Shown: piece after piece, positions 53,818-63,792 of the stretch
Layout: the number at the start of each line of letters is the position of its first letter
How positions within the stretch are numbered: the first letter of the stretch is position 1
Source of the DNA: G965262015 sp965262015
GTDB taxonomy: Bacteria; Spirochaetota; Leptospiria; Turneriellales; CBDBES01
Direction: 5' to 3'
NCBI GenBank assembly: GCA_965262015.1
Contig: OZ253494.1
Coordinates: forward strand, 1,302,001 to 1,366,000
Length of the DNA: 64,000 nucleotides
Notes under the pieces: model-generated
What the model saw: the letters and a program-made list of their open reading frames with translations, nothing else
The model's database searches: none
What the model was told of the DNA's origin: nothing
Translations under genes and position numbers: made by a program

Positions 53818-55404
53818 TTAATCATTTAAAGGACGATAAAGGATATCAATACCAGCGTCTAGGTAACCAATCCAAATATAATGTCCTTCTATACGTATAA
53901 GTTGCACATCATTAGACGTTAAACCATTAATAGCTGTCATATGTTGGGTTGTTCCATCTTTTTGGTTAAATATATAAATTCCACTACCCAAGCTAGCGAT
54001 CCATATTTCATGATCTCGTTTAACAATTTGTGAGGGGAAAGTAACACCAACAGGATTGTGTCGTACTTTGCGTAAGTTAAAATCATACCGATAAATACCA
54101 TGATTATTAACTCCAATCCATAAAAAACGGCCATCAATTAGAACTGATTTGATGTTATTACCTCCCAGGGTATTTTTATCTATACGACTAACCTTTTTAC
54201 CTTTTTTATTGTAAATCACTACCCCTTTATCTACTGTCCCAAATATAAGATATTTATGATTGGCTGTCATCGTATAAATATAATTAGAGCGTAAAAAAGA
54301 GTTATGATTAAATCTAACTACTTCTTGTTTAATAGTGTCAAAGCGTATCACACCTTGGGATAAAGTAGTAAAATAGAGATAACGATCATCTTTCATTACT
54401 TGTTGTGCTAGAGGAATATGTCGGTTAAAAATTTTGAGATGGCGACTTTTAGCATTTCTCTTATCGTAAATTAAAATCCCATCATAGGTACAGATATATA
54501 TGGTATTAAAATCAATATAGAGGTTTCGAATATTGCTACTAGGTAATTTTATAGGAGTAAATATATGTTGTGACCTAGTAAATCGTACTAAACCATTATT
54601 CCATGTTGCCACCCATACATCATCATTATCAACTTGTATATCTGCGATCAAATTACTAGGTAAACCATTCTGGTTATTAATATGAACTAACGAAAGTTTA
54701 CGTATTAGATATTTGAAAGAGTTTTTTTTGGCTTTGTTTGTTCCAATTGCTTTTTGGAGGTATTTATAAGCTATTTCATTATGCTTAAATACGTTCAGTG
54801 ATAACATACTCAATTCATAATAAATATCATTAATAACCTTTGTTTTTCTGGCTGAACGAGATTTTTTATTTAGCGACTCCCATAAAGATAATGCTCTATG
54901 AAAGTATTGATTACTTGCATGAAACAGTTTATCCTGTTTCGCTAGATGGCCCATCGTAGTATATAATCTTGCTTTTTGGGTTTGATTAGGTTGGATAACA
55001 TGAACCTTCTTATGGTATGCCTGTAGTAGCTTATTTGCTTTAGAAAAGACGCCTATCTCATAATAACAAATACCTAACTTATACCAGATGTCTCGCTTAT
55101 ATTCAGATTTTTTGTATCGCTGTTTAAATATATTATAATATCGAATTGCCTTTGAATATTGACCCATTGCAAAATAACTCTCAGCAATATAGTAAAATGT
55201 TTGTTCAACCTGAGGTAGAAAAGAATTTTTATCTATGAACTTTTGGAATGTGTTAACAGCAGATGTGTAATGTCCTTTTTTATAGAGTTTCATGGCATCA
55301 TGCCATAAATCTATTGGTTTGCCATAGATAGCCAAAGTATAACTTATTATAATACAACTAGCCCATATCCAACGAAATAAAGTATTAATTGTTATAGAAA
55401 TCAT
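53818..55404 (-). CDS. TPR plus beta-propeller exported protein
   Basis: A 528-aa protein with an N-terminal hydrophobic leader (FRWIWASCIIISYTLAIYG). Residues 30-200 are TPR repeats (for example YYIAESYFAMGQYSKAIRYY, WYKLGICYYEIGVFSKANKL). Residues 240-528 are a propeller of the regulator-propeller type: VDNDDVWVATWNNGLVRF, YLYFTTLSQGVIRF, YLIFGTVDKGVVIY, FLWIGVNNHGIYRY, EIWIASLGSGIYIF and YIWIGYLDAGIDIL. Such propellers form sensors of hybrid two-component proteins, but no kinase or output domain follows, so it is a free binding protein. Confidence 0.7.
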   Translation of the reverse strand: MISITINTLFRWIWASCIIISYTLAIYGKPIDLWHDAMKLYKKGHYTSAVNTFQKFIDKNSFLPQVEQTFYYIAESYFAMGQYSKAIRYYNIFKQRYKKSEYKRDIWYKLGICYYEIGVFSKANKLLQAYHKKVHVIQPNQTQKARLYTTMGHLAKQDKLFHASNQYFHRALSLWESLNKKSRSARKTKVINDIYYELSMLSLNVFKHNEIAYKYLQKAIGTNKAKKNSFKYLIRKLSLVHINNQNGLPSNLIADIQVDNDDVWVATWNNGLVRFTRSQHIFTPIKLPSSNIRNLYIDFNTIYICTYDGILIYDKRNAKSRHLKIFNRHIPLAQQVMKDDRYLYFTTLSQGVIRFDTIKQEVVRFNHNSFLRSNYIYTMTANHKYLIFGTVDKGVVIYNKKGKKVSRIDKNTLGGNNIKSVLIDGRFLWIGVNNHGIYRYDFNLRKVRHNPVGVTFPSQIVKRDHEIWIASLGSGIYIFNQKDGTTQHMTAINGLTSNDVQLIRIEGHYIWIGYLDAGIDILYRPLND

Positions 55405-55563
55405 ATCTATGAATAAATTAGGCTATGTTGATGAGTCAAAGATAATTTTGGTATTCATATATCGCAGTAATTTATATAGGTACGTTCTAAGTTAAGAACT
55501 TAGATAGACTTCACATTATAATAATTTGGCAAGTATACATACTGGCATGGAATTGTTGCATTA

Positions 55564-56010
55564 GGTCGTCTGGATCTTATTTTACAGTTACTTGAGGAGG
55601 TTAAATGAAGAATCAGTATCAGCTCTGGACAGACTGACAATGGTGTGGAATTTACCTACAGATATACTTCTTTTCTACATAGTACTTAAAAAAAGGAAGT
55701 TAAGCTATGTGGTTTTGAATAGATATTACAAGAATATAATATCCATCATCATTTGATTAAATCTTGTACACCTCAATTAAATGGCAAGATAAAAAGATTT
55801 CATTTAAATTTGTGAAGAGAAGCAGATATGGATTCTTGGTTAAATTTATCCATAGAAGGAATATAGAAAAAGATGGATGGATATCTCACATGGTATAATA
55901 TAAAGATACCAAATTTTTCTTTAAACTTTTGACACCAAATGAAAAATTTTACGAGCCTATAAAAGTGGCCTAGGTAATAACTGTAACATATGTCTATGGG
56001 TTGCACAAAA
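55564..56010 (+). pseudogene. IS481/IS3-type transposase relic
   Basis: Fragments of an rve integrase core appear in order: LLEEVK, QTDNGVEFTYRYTSFLHST, then HHHLIKSCTPQLNGKIKRFHLNL, MDSWLNLSIEGI and WYN. Several stops and frame changes show that it is dead. The sequence from about 55937 to 56008 recurs near 63618..63690. The stretch 55405..55563 and 56010..56127 shows no gene. The downstream ccr gene begins cleanly. Confidence 0.75.
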
Positions 56011-56127
56011 TATCCAGATATGAAATTGACTTTCCACTGAACTTAATTTTCTACATAAACTTTTACTGTACAATTTGAGTTTATATTGCACAATTAGATA
56101 GTTTATTATCTGTTGAAGGAGTGATGT

Positions 56128-57351
56128 ATGTCAAAAGAAATATTTGAGATGGGCGAAATTCCACCTTTGGGTGAAGTTCCACAAAAGATGTATGCCCATC
56201 TAATTCGAGAGGAGCGATTTGGTGAACCAAATCAAGCATTTCAGATAGAACAAGTTGCAGTGCCATCTATTGGAGATGATGACTGTTTAGTGCTGGTCAT
56301 GGGAGCTGGCATTAATTATAATAATGTATGGGCCGGTTTAGGTAAACCTGTTAATGTAATCAAAGCACGCCAGAAAGATGGTGATACCACAGGCTTTCAT
56401 ATTGGAGGCTCAGATGCATCAGGTATTGTTTATCAAGTTGGTAAAAATGTTACTAATGTTAAGGTGGGTGATGAAGTTGTGGCACATTGTGGTTCATGGG
56501 ATATAAGAGACTCAAAAATCATGGCTGGCCAAGACCCCATTATCTCTGCAACAAATAAGATATGGGGTTATGAAACTAATTACGGTAGTTTTGCACAATT
56601 TACCAAGGTACAATCTCACCAATTATTGCCCAAGCCTGACCATCTGAATTGGATAGAATCTGCCTCTTATATGTTGGTTGGTGCCACAGCTTATCGTATG
56701 TTACATGGATTTGCAGGAAATAGAGTAAAAAAGAATGACGTTGTTCTTATATGGGGTGGAGCCGGAGGATTGGGTTCTATGGCTATCCAGATAGCGAAGG
56801 TAGCTGGTGCTATACCTATTGCTGTAATTTCTGATGATAGTAAAATTGATTTCTGTAAAAAATTGGGTGCTGTGGGTGTGATCAATCGTAAAAAATTTAA
56901 CCACTGGGGAATGCTACCTCACTGGAAAGATACACCAAAGTATAAAGAATGGTTAAATGGTGCCAAGGGTTTTGGCAGTGCCATTTGGGATATACTAGGT
57001 GAAAAACGTAATCCTGCTATTGTTTTTGAGCATCCAGGTGAAAATACAATACCAACTTCGTGCTTGGTCTGTGATAGAGGAGGCATGGTTGTTATCTGTG
57101 CAGGTACAACAGGCTTTAATGCTACCCTAGATTTACGTTACCAATGGATGCATCAAAAGAGATTGCAGGGTTCTCATTTTGCCAATGATGAACAAGCTAT
57201 GGGGATAAATGATTTGGTAAGAAAAAAACTGGTTGATCCTTGTCTAGCACAAACATTTAGCTTTGAAGAAATAGGTAAAGCACACCAATTAATGTTTGAA
57301 AACAAACATTCTCGTGGTAATATGGCTATTACTGTGTGTGCCCAAGAATAA
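56128..57351 (+). CDS. ccr: Crotonyl-CoA carboxylase/reductase-like MDR dehydrogenase
   Basis: Reduces crotonyl-CoA with NADPH, coupled to CO2 fixation, giving ethylmalonyl-CoA (407 aa). Family features: AGINYNNVWAGLGKPV, HIGGSDASGIVYQVG, IWGYETNYGSFAQF, the NADPH site IWGGAGGLGSMAIQIAK, VFEHPGENTIPTS, and WMHQKRLQGSHFAND, where the His is placed for the CO2 site. It is shorter at the N-terminus than many Ccr (about 430-450). A GAAGGAG site lies five bases before GTG-ATG. The other ethylmalonyl-CoA pathway genes are not seen. A plain acyl-CoA reductase is an alternative. Confidence 0.85.
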   Translation: MSKEIFEMGEIPPLGEVPQKMYAHLIREERFGEPNQAFQIEQVAVPSIGDDDCLVLVMGAGINYNNVWAGLGKPVNVIKARQKDGDTTGFHIGGSDASGIVYQVGKNVTNVKVGDEVVAHCGSWDIRDSKIMAGQDPIISATNKIWGYETNYGSFAQFTKVQSHQLLPKPDHLNWIESASYMLVGATAYRMLHGFAGNRVKKNDVVLIWGGAGGLGSMAIQIAKVAGAIPIAVISDDSKIDFCKKLGAVGVINRKKFNHWGMLPHWKDTPKYKEWLNGAKGFGSAIWDILGEKRNPAIVFEHPGENTIPTSCLVCDRGGMVVICAGTTGFNATLDLRYQWMHQKRLQGSHFANDEQAMGINDLVRKKLVDPCLAQTFSFEEIGKAHQLMFENKHSRGNMAITVCAQE

Positions 57352-57364
57352 AATATAAAACTAG

Positions 57365-58132
57365 CTACTTGTCTGTTATTTTTATAGAGTTTATAATGGC
57401 CTGTCGTGCTAGAGGATAGTATTGGTCTAACTCGAGACCCCTTTCAAATTCTAGAGTAATTGTTGGTATACCTCGTTCCTTTCCTGCCCATGTGCCTAAA
57501 GAGCCGGGTGTTGGGTAGCCAATGTCAGGTACAACTTTCATTGGCAAAGTTTTATAAATTTCTTCAGCGTACTGCTTTGCAGGGCCATTGTAATTAATTA
57601 GGGGTTTCCATGAATGAAAAGACACAATATAATCAACAGGTTTACGATCTATAACCTGGATCAACGCCTGTGTTTCTGGCTCACTTCCTGCTGTTTGCCC
57701 GGGATAATACTTTGCTTCTTCATGTGACCTACTCCAATCATTAGTTGGCATATTTCTGTTAAGGTCTACTAGATTCCCGTTCTTTCTACAGAATTGGGAA
57801 AATCCATCTGGATTTAATATAGGTATAACTGTCAAATGATAATCTAGGGCAAAGATGTGATGATCACAAACAAATTCATCACAAAACTCATACATGAAAC
57901 TCACACCTTCTGTCTCATTACCGTGCACCCCTCCTATAAGTAATATATGTGGGCGATTAATTTGCCTACTGCGGGGGACCAGAGATTTAGAGTAGATAGG
58001 GCAATAATTTGTAGAATATCCTACGATATGCCAGCCTGCACCTGTAAATTTTATCTTGATGGGTTGAGGGAATGGTATAGACGTAGCTAAAATATTTTTA
58101 GTTACAGAATAAGTTTCTGGAACAGATTTCAT
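57365..58132 (-). CDS. M14-family carboxypeptidase (MpaA-like)
   Basis: Zinc carboxypeptidase that would trim peptidoglycan fragments (gamma-D-Glu-diaminopimelate bonds) in the cytoplasm, by analogy with MpaA. IGGVHGNETEG (HxxE ligands), VVDLNRNMPTNDW-like DLNRNMP, YIVSFHSWKP (third His) and ITLEFERG (catalytic Glu) are all present. 255 aa; no signal peptide. Its ATG at 58132 is 13 bases before the end of folD. Confidence 0.82.
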   Translation of the reverse strand: MKSVPETYSVTKNILATSIPFPQPIKIKFTGAGWHIVGYSTNYCPIYSKSLVPRSRQINRPHILLIGGVHGNETEGVSFMYEFCDEFVCDHHIFALDYHLTVIPILNPDGFSQFCRKNGNLVDLNRNMPTNDWSRSHEEAKYYPGQTAGSEPETQALIQVIDRKPVDYIVSFHSWKPLINYNGPAKQYAEEIYKTLPMKVVPDIGYPTPGSLGTWAGKERGIPTITLEFERGLELDQYYPLARQAIINSIKITDK

Positions 58133-58145
58133 AGTATATACAAGC

Positions 58146-59036
58146 TCATAGCCTACCTAGATAATTTTGGTATGTATTATATAATAACATTGTAATAGTC
58201 ATGGGACCTACCCCACCAGGCACGGGTGTAATATATCGCACCTTGGATAAAGCTTTTTTATAATCTATGTCCCCACAAATTTTGCCTCCATCCACTTTAT
58301 GTATCCCCACATCAATTACAATAGCATTCTCTTTGATATGCTCTTCTACAACAACATGGCGTTTACCCATGGCTATAATCAATATATCTGCCCGAGAAAT
58401 AAACTCATGTACATGTTGCGTTTTTGAATGACATATACTCACAGTACAATCAAAGTAATCCATCAAGATATTGGCCATTGGCTTCCCTACAACGGTAGAT
58501 CTACCTAAGATAACCGCATTTTTTGGGGATTCTTTTTTAATACCTAATTGATTGAGCATAACACCAATACCCAAAGGGGTACAAGCTAAGGTTACTTGAG
58601 CTTCATTCCCCATTAACTTGCCTAGATTAATATAATGAAAGCCATCTGCATCTTTATTCTGGCTAATACTTTGTAGAATACTACTAGTATCTAGGTGATC
58701 GGGCAAGGGTAACTGTACCAGAATACCGTGGATGTGTTCATCATAGTTCCACTCATCAATAATTTTCATGACTTCATCCTGTTGAGCTATTGCAGGAAGT
58801 TGTTGCAAAATAGAATGAAACCCTATTCTTTCAGCCTCCTTTTTCTTCTTATTTACATATATATGGCTAGCGGGATTATCCCCTACAAGTAAAGTAGCCA
58901 GTCCAGGCTTATGAGCATTACGCTGTATAGTTTCGTGCAAAATATTTTGAATAAGCTGGCTCAATCGGGTTCCAGATAAAATCTTATCTTGCACCCACTC
59001 CTGCGGTTGAATATTAAATGTTGGGATAGTGATCAT
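58146..59036 (-). CDS. folD: Methylenetetrahydrofolate dehydrogenase/cyclohydrolase
   Basis: Bifunctional folate enzyme of 296 aa. YVNKKKKEAERIG has the catalytic Lys of the cyclohydrolase; VQLPLPDHLD, DADGFHYINLGKL, VILGRSTVVGKPMA, CHSKTQ and PVPGGVGPMTITMLL are as expected. It feeds one-carbon units to metF (52872) and others. The upstream region is IS-derived. Confidence 0.95.
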   Translation of the reverse strand: MITIPTFNIQPQEWVQDKILSGTRLSQLIQNILHETIQRNAHKPGLATLLVGDNPASHIYVNKKKKEAERIGFHSILQQLPAIAQQDEVMKIIDEWNYDEHIHGILVQLPLPDHLDTSSILQSISQNKDADGFHYINLGKLMGNEAQVTLACTPLGIGVMLNQLGIKKESPKNAVILGRSTVVGKPMANILMDYFDCTVSICHSKTQHVHEFISRADILIIAMGKRHVVVEEHIKENAIVIDVGIHKVDGGKICGDIDYKKALSKVRYITPVPGGVGPMTITMLLYNTYQNYLGRL

Positions 59037-59184
59037 CCTAAATTATAATTAGCCAGGCGTCGTAACATATAGAATTATTAATTTTCAGATTTTTTATGTA
59101 AAATATGCTGCCCCCGAGAGCTTTGTAAAACTTTTCATATAGTGTCAAAAAGTTTAAAGAGAAGTTTGCAATAAACAATTGAAA

Positions 59185-59580
59185 AGTTAAGTTCATATAT
59201 GGACATTCTAAGGTATTTACCAAAGACTATATCAAAATCTGCTGCCTTTTATGAAATAAAGACAAAATCAATCAATGGTATATACGAGGCCAAATATGCA
59301 CAATACATAGTATTACATTTGATAATAGTTTTGAGTTCACAGAATCTAAAAGTATAGAAGAATATCTTTAATGTAAGATCAATTTTACAGATGTGTCATC
59401 ACTTTAGCAGAGAGGCTTTAATGAATATAGCAATAGATTAATTAGGCAATATCTATCCAAAGGAGCAGTTTTTAGATATGTTACGCAAAAATATCTTAAT
59501 GATATTATACATAAAATTAACTCAAGACCGAGAAAAATATTAGGCTACTTAACACCCAATAAGGTATTTAAAGAGTAAAA
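59185..59580 (+). pseudogene. Internally deleted IS30-type element
   Basis: It begins with the IS30-type end (GAAAAGTTAAGTTC, TATATGGACA, TTCTAAGGTATT) and short N-terminal coding (KTKSINGIY) and then jumps to the catalytic and C-terminal part: ITFDNSFEF, QRGFNEYSNRLIRQYLSKG and RKILGYLTPNKVFKE with a stop at 59576. So the transposase is deleted internally and interrupted by stops. It abuts the truncated receptor. Confidence 0.8.
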
Positions 59581-61002
59581 CTTCTTTTTGCTAATTATGA
59601 TATACTTGATCAAAATACAAGTCAGTTTTCTGAAAATGAACGAAAAAAAATTGAAAAAGGCCAAGATCCTTTGAGCTCTGGTAGTGTGCTTAAGATCAAG
59701 ACTGTTACTCAGAATCAGGCATTGTTTTATAAATATCGCTTGAACAGATCATTATCTAATACCTTTTTCATATATGGATCTTATAATTATGGTACTTTAA
59801 ATCTTAATTATCCAGGAGTAGCAGATTTCGGTATTTCCCAGAGGTCTTTATCCTATGATAGTTATCCTCATTCTTTGGGCTTAAAAAATAAGCTTAAATG
59901 GAATTATGGTATTCATAATATGGAAGTAGGGATGAGATATGATTTATTTTTTCTAGACTATACTGGTCAGAGCAGTCTGGAACTTGGAGAAACTGACCTT
60001 GCTGCCCCATCTAATCTAACACACTTCGGTGCGAATATAATAAATCATATATGGGGAAACTATCTGGAAGATCAAATACAATTAGATAACTTTTTAATCA
60101 AGTCTGCTGTGCGGCTTGATTATTTACCCTCTAATCAGAATCTTGCTTGGGATGCCTCTCTCTCAGCTCAGTATGATTTTAAATCTAATACGACTATGTT
60201 CACTTCAGCTTCTTTACACGAATCATTCCCTCAAACTAATTATTCATATTTTTTCTATTTTGCAGAGCAAGATAGGTTATCAGCAATAGATATTGTTGAA
60301 GCAAACCATTTAAAACCCGAAAGAGCTGTATATACTTTACTGGGTTTTAAACAACTTTTTGGGAATATCTACTCTTTACAAGTTGAAGGCTTCTATAATT
60401 TGTTTGATCGACTGGTACGCAGAGTTAGAAATAAATATAGTAATAATGCTGAAACTCGAAATATTGGCATTGAAATAACTCTTAACAAACAATTAGAAAA
60501 GAAAAATTTTGATTATTATGGTTGGCTTAGCTATACTTATTTAGATGCAAATTTAAAAATTAATTCACTCAATAATTTTATACCTTATGATTTTGAACAA
60601 GAACATGCTTTAAAATTTCTTTTGGGATTGAAGATATATATGTTTGAAGTTGCTTTTCGTTTTCAAGTATATTCTGGTTTACCTTATACTCCCATCATAG
60701 GTTCACAAGATCGCATTCAGAATCGCTATACCCCTATATTTGGCGATCAAAATTCTAAGAGGTTCAAACCATTTCATTCTTTAGATTCTCGTTTCTCATC
60801 TAATACATTTACCTCAACATCAAAAATTAGATGGTACTTTGAAATCTATAATCTATATAATTTCAAGGCAAAAAATAATCTTGCATGGAATTATTCGCAA
60901 CCATTTCAACAAGGCCAGAATCCTAGGCTATCCCGTAAAGCTGTGATACCTGGCTCACAGCAAAACTTGTTATTTTCGGGAGGTGTTGAAGTTCAATTTT
61001 AA
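59581..61002 (+). pseudogene. TonB-dependent receptor, truncated at the 5' end
   Basis: An open frame of about 470 codons starts directly at the IS30 relic boundary, with no proper start codon (first in-frame candidate TTG at 59671). It reads as the C-terminal beta-barrel of a TonB-dependent receptor: FENERKKIEKGQDP-like spacer, many alternating strands (YKYRLNRSLSNTFFIYGSYNYG, SLGLKNKLKWNY), and an aromatic end (FSGGVEVQF). The plug domain, TonB box and signal peptide are gone. The join suggests the IS replaced or deleted the 5' half. The substrate is unknown; it is likely non-functional. Confidence 0.82.
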
Positions 61003-61173
61003 TTAAAATGCAAGTGGGTTAAATGAAGAGATAGGTACCCAAAAATAATTTTAAAAGTAAAATAACGTGATATAAATAAAGGTTTTTTATTAACTTTTTC
61101 ATAATTTATTGCACGAAAATATCCTGCATCACCTTTTTTATAAGTTAAATTGTAAAACAAATTGATAAATAGT

Positions 61174-61773
61174 TTAGTTATCTAGAAAAAAGTCTAGAGG
61201 TATTTCTAGCTTAATCAGTACGTTTTTTCCATTTACTTTAGGATGAGTAAATAGGGCTCCCATTAACATCTTTGTGGCGGAGAGAGAAAAAGCTGCTTCT
61301 ACTTTTTTCTTAAGCATAGTAGGCAAGGTTTTACTAAGCTTCACCATGACTGATTGTGCTTTAACTACTCGACCATCTACATTAATAATTACATCTAAAA
61401 CGACAACTGCTTCTATCCCTGCTTTTTCAGCAATCTTAGGATAATGTTGTTTTAAGCGACCAATTAATTGTGGTACCTTAACACCCTCTAGTAAAGCAAT
61501 ATCAACTGCTTTATCTTCAGTATCTACCTTCACTTGACTGGGATCTACAATCTCTGCCATGGAAGAAGAATACTTATAATCTTCTACACTCACTTCTACA
61601 AACTCAAATAAATTTATTAAATTATTTTGAAGATAAGTTTAGCTAGAACGATAAAAAATCACTATCATCATAAGCACAGCAGATAACAATAAAGAAGAGA
61701 TATAGCTATATCTACTATAAAATTGCTTGAGGTATTCACATAATTTTTCTGCGTACATAAAACAGGTCTCCAT
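61174..61773 (-). pseudogene. tonB: TonB energy transducer with an internal stop
   Basis: From ATG at 61773 a 44-codon frame encodes a TonB-like membrane anchor (YSYISSLLLSAVLMMIVIFY), then TAA at 61639..61641. The same frame reopens and continues for 155 codons with LINLFEFVEVSVEDY, then DIALLEGVKVPQLIGRLKQHYP and KAGIEAVVVLDVIINVDG, a TonB C-terminal domain, to 61174. The C-terminal part alone (starting at a GTG near 61593) has no anchor. A single substitution, or a read error, explains the stop. It is next to the broken receptor. Confidence 0.75.
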
Positions 61774-61991
61774 AGAAAAACAATACTCACACTTATGATT
61801 CAAGATGCTTGAGTTAGCTCTTTCACTGGTATCTACTAAATAGTTTCTGTTGAATCTTACTATTCTGTTTACATGTCACTACTGACTGGTTGTACAATAG
61901 AAACTATGTTTAATAGTTTCCATTCTCCAGTGATATCTAGAAAATACATAGATATGACCTTCTCAGTAACAACTAAAATAAGCTACTCGTT

Positions 61992-62273
61992 TTAAAAAAG
62001 TAAAGTATAAATCTTATCTAAACGATCGCTTACCTTATCTATTTTACTTGATAACTCTTGTTTCAATCTGTTTTGATCTGTCTTTACCCATCCAATCATA
62101 GCAACCAAAACAATACTCAATATTGTATTATTGCTTACTTGTACTTTATCTCTTGGTAAGGCTTGCTTTATAGCCTCTGAGTTTGCCTTGACTTACTCTT
62201 GTAAAGTAGAGATTGCTTTGGCCATATCAAGATTAGCCTTGGATGATGGTTTATGGGTTGTGCTCGTTACCAT
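61992..62273 (-). pseudogene. Coiled-coil membrane protein with an internal stop
   Basis: From an ATG at 62273, SKANLDMAKAISTLQE is followed by TAA and then VKANSEAIKQALPRDKVQ in the same frame, a hydrophobic segment (NNTILSIVLVAMIGW) and a coiled coil (LKQELSSKIDKVSDRLDKI). One CAA-to-TAA change restores 93 codons. The layout recalls Bdr-like and DUF1640-type coiled-coil proteins of spirochaetes and phages. Identity is uncertain. 61774..61991 holds nothing recognisable. Confidence 0.45.
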
Positions 62274-62344
62274 CGGTTATTTTAACACTTTGCAATTATC
62301 CATTGATCTTTTTTTGATTACTTTATCTTTATGTAGATACTCTT

Positions 62345-62536
62345 TTAAACAAACATCCTTGTATATGTTTTTAGGTAGTAATCATAATATGTATCTTTGT
62401 TAGTTTTACCATCTACATAATCATCAACTATCTTTTTGTACTTTGTACATCTGTATGTATTTTTAAACTGCGTATAAAGACTTTCACCATACACTAATAT
62501 TATAGATATAAAAAATAGTAAGATTAATTTTTTCAT
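62345..62536 (-). CDS. Small secreted protein, unknown
   Basis: A 63-aa frame with a good signal peptide (KKLILLFFISIILVYG) and a Lys/Tyr-rich mature part of 45 residues (YRCTKYKKIVDDYVDGKT, KDTYYDYYLKTYTRM). An AAGG site lies about 10 bases before the ATG at 62536. It resembles no family known to me. Given the decay around it, it may be a remnant. Confidence 0.4.
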   Translation of the reverse strand: MKKLILLFFISIILVYGESLYTQFKNTYRCTKYKKIVDDYVDGKTNKDTYYDYYLKTYTRMFV

Positions 62537-62589
62537 GATCTACATACCTTATCTTGATATGTCACTTGTAAAGTTCATTATTCTGTAGT

Positions 62590-63325
62590 AAGTGAAAGGG
62601 ATTGGGAGCCTATTCGAGAGGCAAGCATTCAAGGTAATAATGTAACTTGCAATGGTGATGTCTGTTTTAATGCTATTTTTGAAGGTAACAACCACACTAT
62701 TACGAGTATGGTTTTTTCTAGTGAAGAGGTATATGTAGGGATATTTGGAGCTATCAGAACTAATGTCCATATCCGTAATATAGGCTTGATAGATAACCTT
62801 ACAAACTACACTGGAATCCTTTCCCCTAAAGTGGTAGGTTGGTAGAATAGTGGAAGCATAACCACAAACTACACTAAAAGTGATACTGTAAACGGTGGAA
62901 CAACTGAGAGATCCAGGACTGATAATGTGGGAGGCCTGATGAGGCTAAAAGACAGTGATTGAAGCATAACTGCGAGTTATGGCTTTGGTACTGTAGGTAG
63001 AAGGACAGAGAATATACATGACCCTCCATCAGGCATAGGTAATGCAGAAAGTGCAACGATGCGTGCCGCCATGTTTTAATGCTGAGTAACGCTGGTATGT
63101 CGTCGTGGGATGAGGCTACTAAAAACACCAAAGATGCTTGGAACTTTGGCACAGATAAGACAGATAGTCAAATCCCAGCTCTCAACTATGCTGACTATGA
63201 CGGTTATGTGGTGATAAATATTATTGCGACGGTGATACACCCCCTACACCTACAACGGGAACGCCCATCCCTAGATGTAACACTCTCATCCCTGGGCAGA
63301 AACAGTAGGTGGTGAAAGAGATCAT
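62590..63325 (+). pseudogene. GLUG-repeat surface-protein relic
   Basis: Read with frame changes and stops, this gives CFNAIFEGNNHTITSMVFSS, YVGIFGAI..IRNIGLIDN, then VVGW, NSGSITTNYTKSDTVNGGT, VGGL, SITASYGFGTVG and finally SSWDEATKNTKDAWNFGTD with PALNYADYDG and a Pro/Thr-rich end. This is the repeat style of GLUG-motif adhesin-like proteins. At least three stops and shifts break it. The start is lost near 62590. Its 3' end is shared with 1330..1570. Confidence 0.7.
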
Positions 63326-63334
63326 CACCTACTG
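63303..63334 (+). terminator. Hairpin at the end of the GLUG relic
   Basis: CAGTAGGTGGTGA (63303..63315) pairs with TCATCACCTACTG (63322..63334), one G-T pair, six-base loop. The matching hairpin at 1460..1488 ends the other relic. No T-run follows directly. Confidence 0.45.
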
Positions 63335-63404
63335 CAGAATAAAGTATCTGCAGGATTTTAGGGAATTAAGCGTTAGAGCTGAACAGAATAGACCTAGCTT
63401 AGTC

Positions 63405-63615
63405 TAGTATCTTTATCTCATAAAAGACAGTGGATTTTGGTATATTTATTTTTTGAGCTATTTTTCTATAGCTCATATTCTCTAATAAATACTTCTGTAT
63501 AAGTATCCGTTGTTCGTTGTATATTTTCATAAGCTGTTCCTCCTAATTTTTATTACTTAAGGAAGAACAACTTATGAATACCTTAAACTGTTCAACTCTA
63601 TACTTGACTTTCCAC
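63405..63615 (-). pseudogene. IS30-type element, 5' end with transposase N-terminus
   Basis: Read on the minus strand from 63615: GGAAAGTCAAGTATAG, AACAGTTTAAGGTATTCATAAG, then an AGGAGG site and ATG at 63530 giving KIYNEQRILIQKYLLENMSY and RKIAQKINIPKSTVF, an IS30 helix-turn-helix, which breaks off near 63410. It is the best-preserved 5' end of this IS group and defines it: the other solo ends at 1687, 14708 and 59185 match its first 60 bases. Confidence 0.7.
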
Positions 63616-63690
63616 TTATAAAAATTTTTACGAATCTATGAAGGTGGCCTAAGTGACAACTGTAATATATCTACATGGGTTCTACACATT
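63615..63690 (+). mobile_element. IS481-type 3' end relic
   Basis: AATTTTTACGAATCTATGAAGG and the next 50 bases match 55937..56008, the 3' end of the IS481-like relic, with scattered differences. It directly adjoins the inverted IS30 end. Confidence 0.5.
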
Positions 63691-63792
63691 TTTTATTTGA
63701 AGCTTGACTCTTAAATCTGTGTGACTTCTAAGTTGACGAGTCACTGATAGAGAGAATAAAGATAATGTGTAATTTACCGATGAGGCAAATTG

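Noticed and set aside
61593..61593. Functional short TonB starting at the GTG
   Set aside because: It would lack the membrane anchor, and an anchor-coding frame lies directly upstream in the same frame behind one stop, so a broken gene is the simpler reading.
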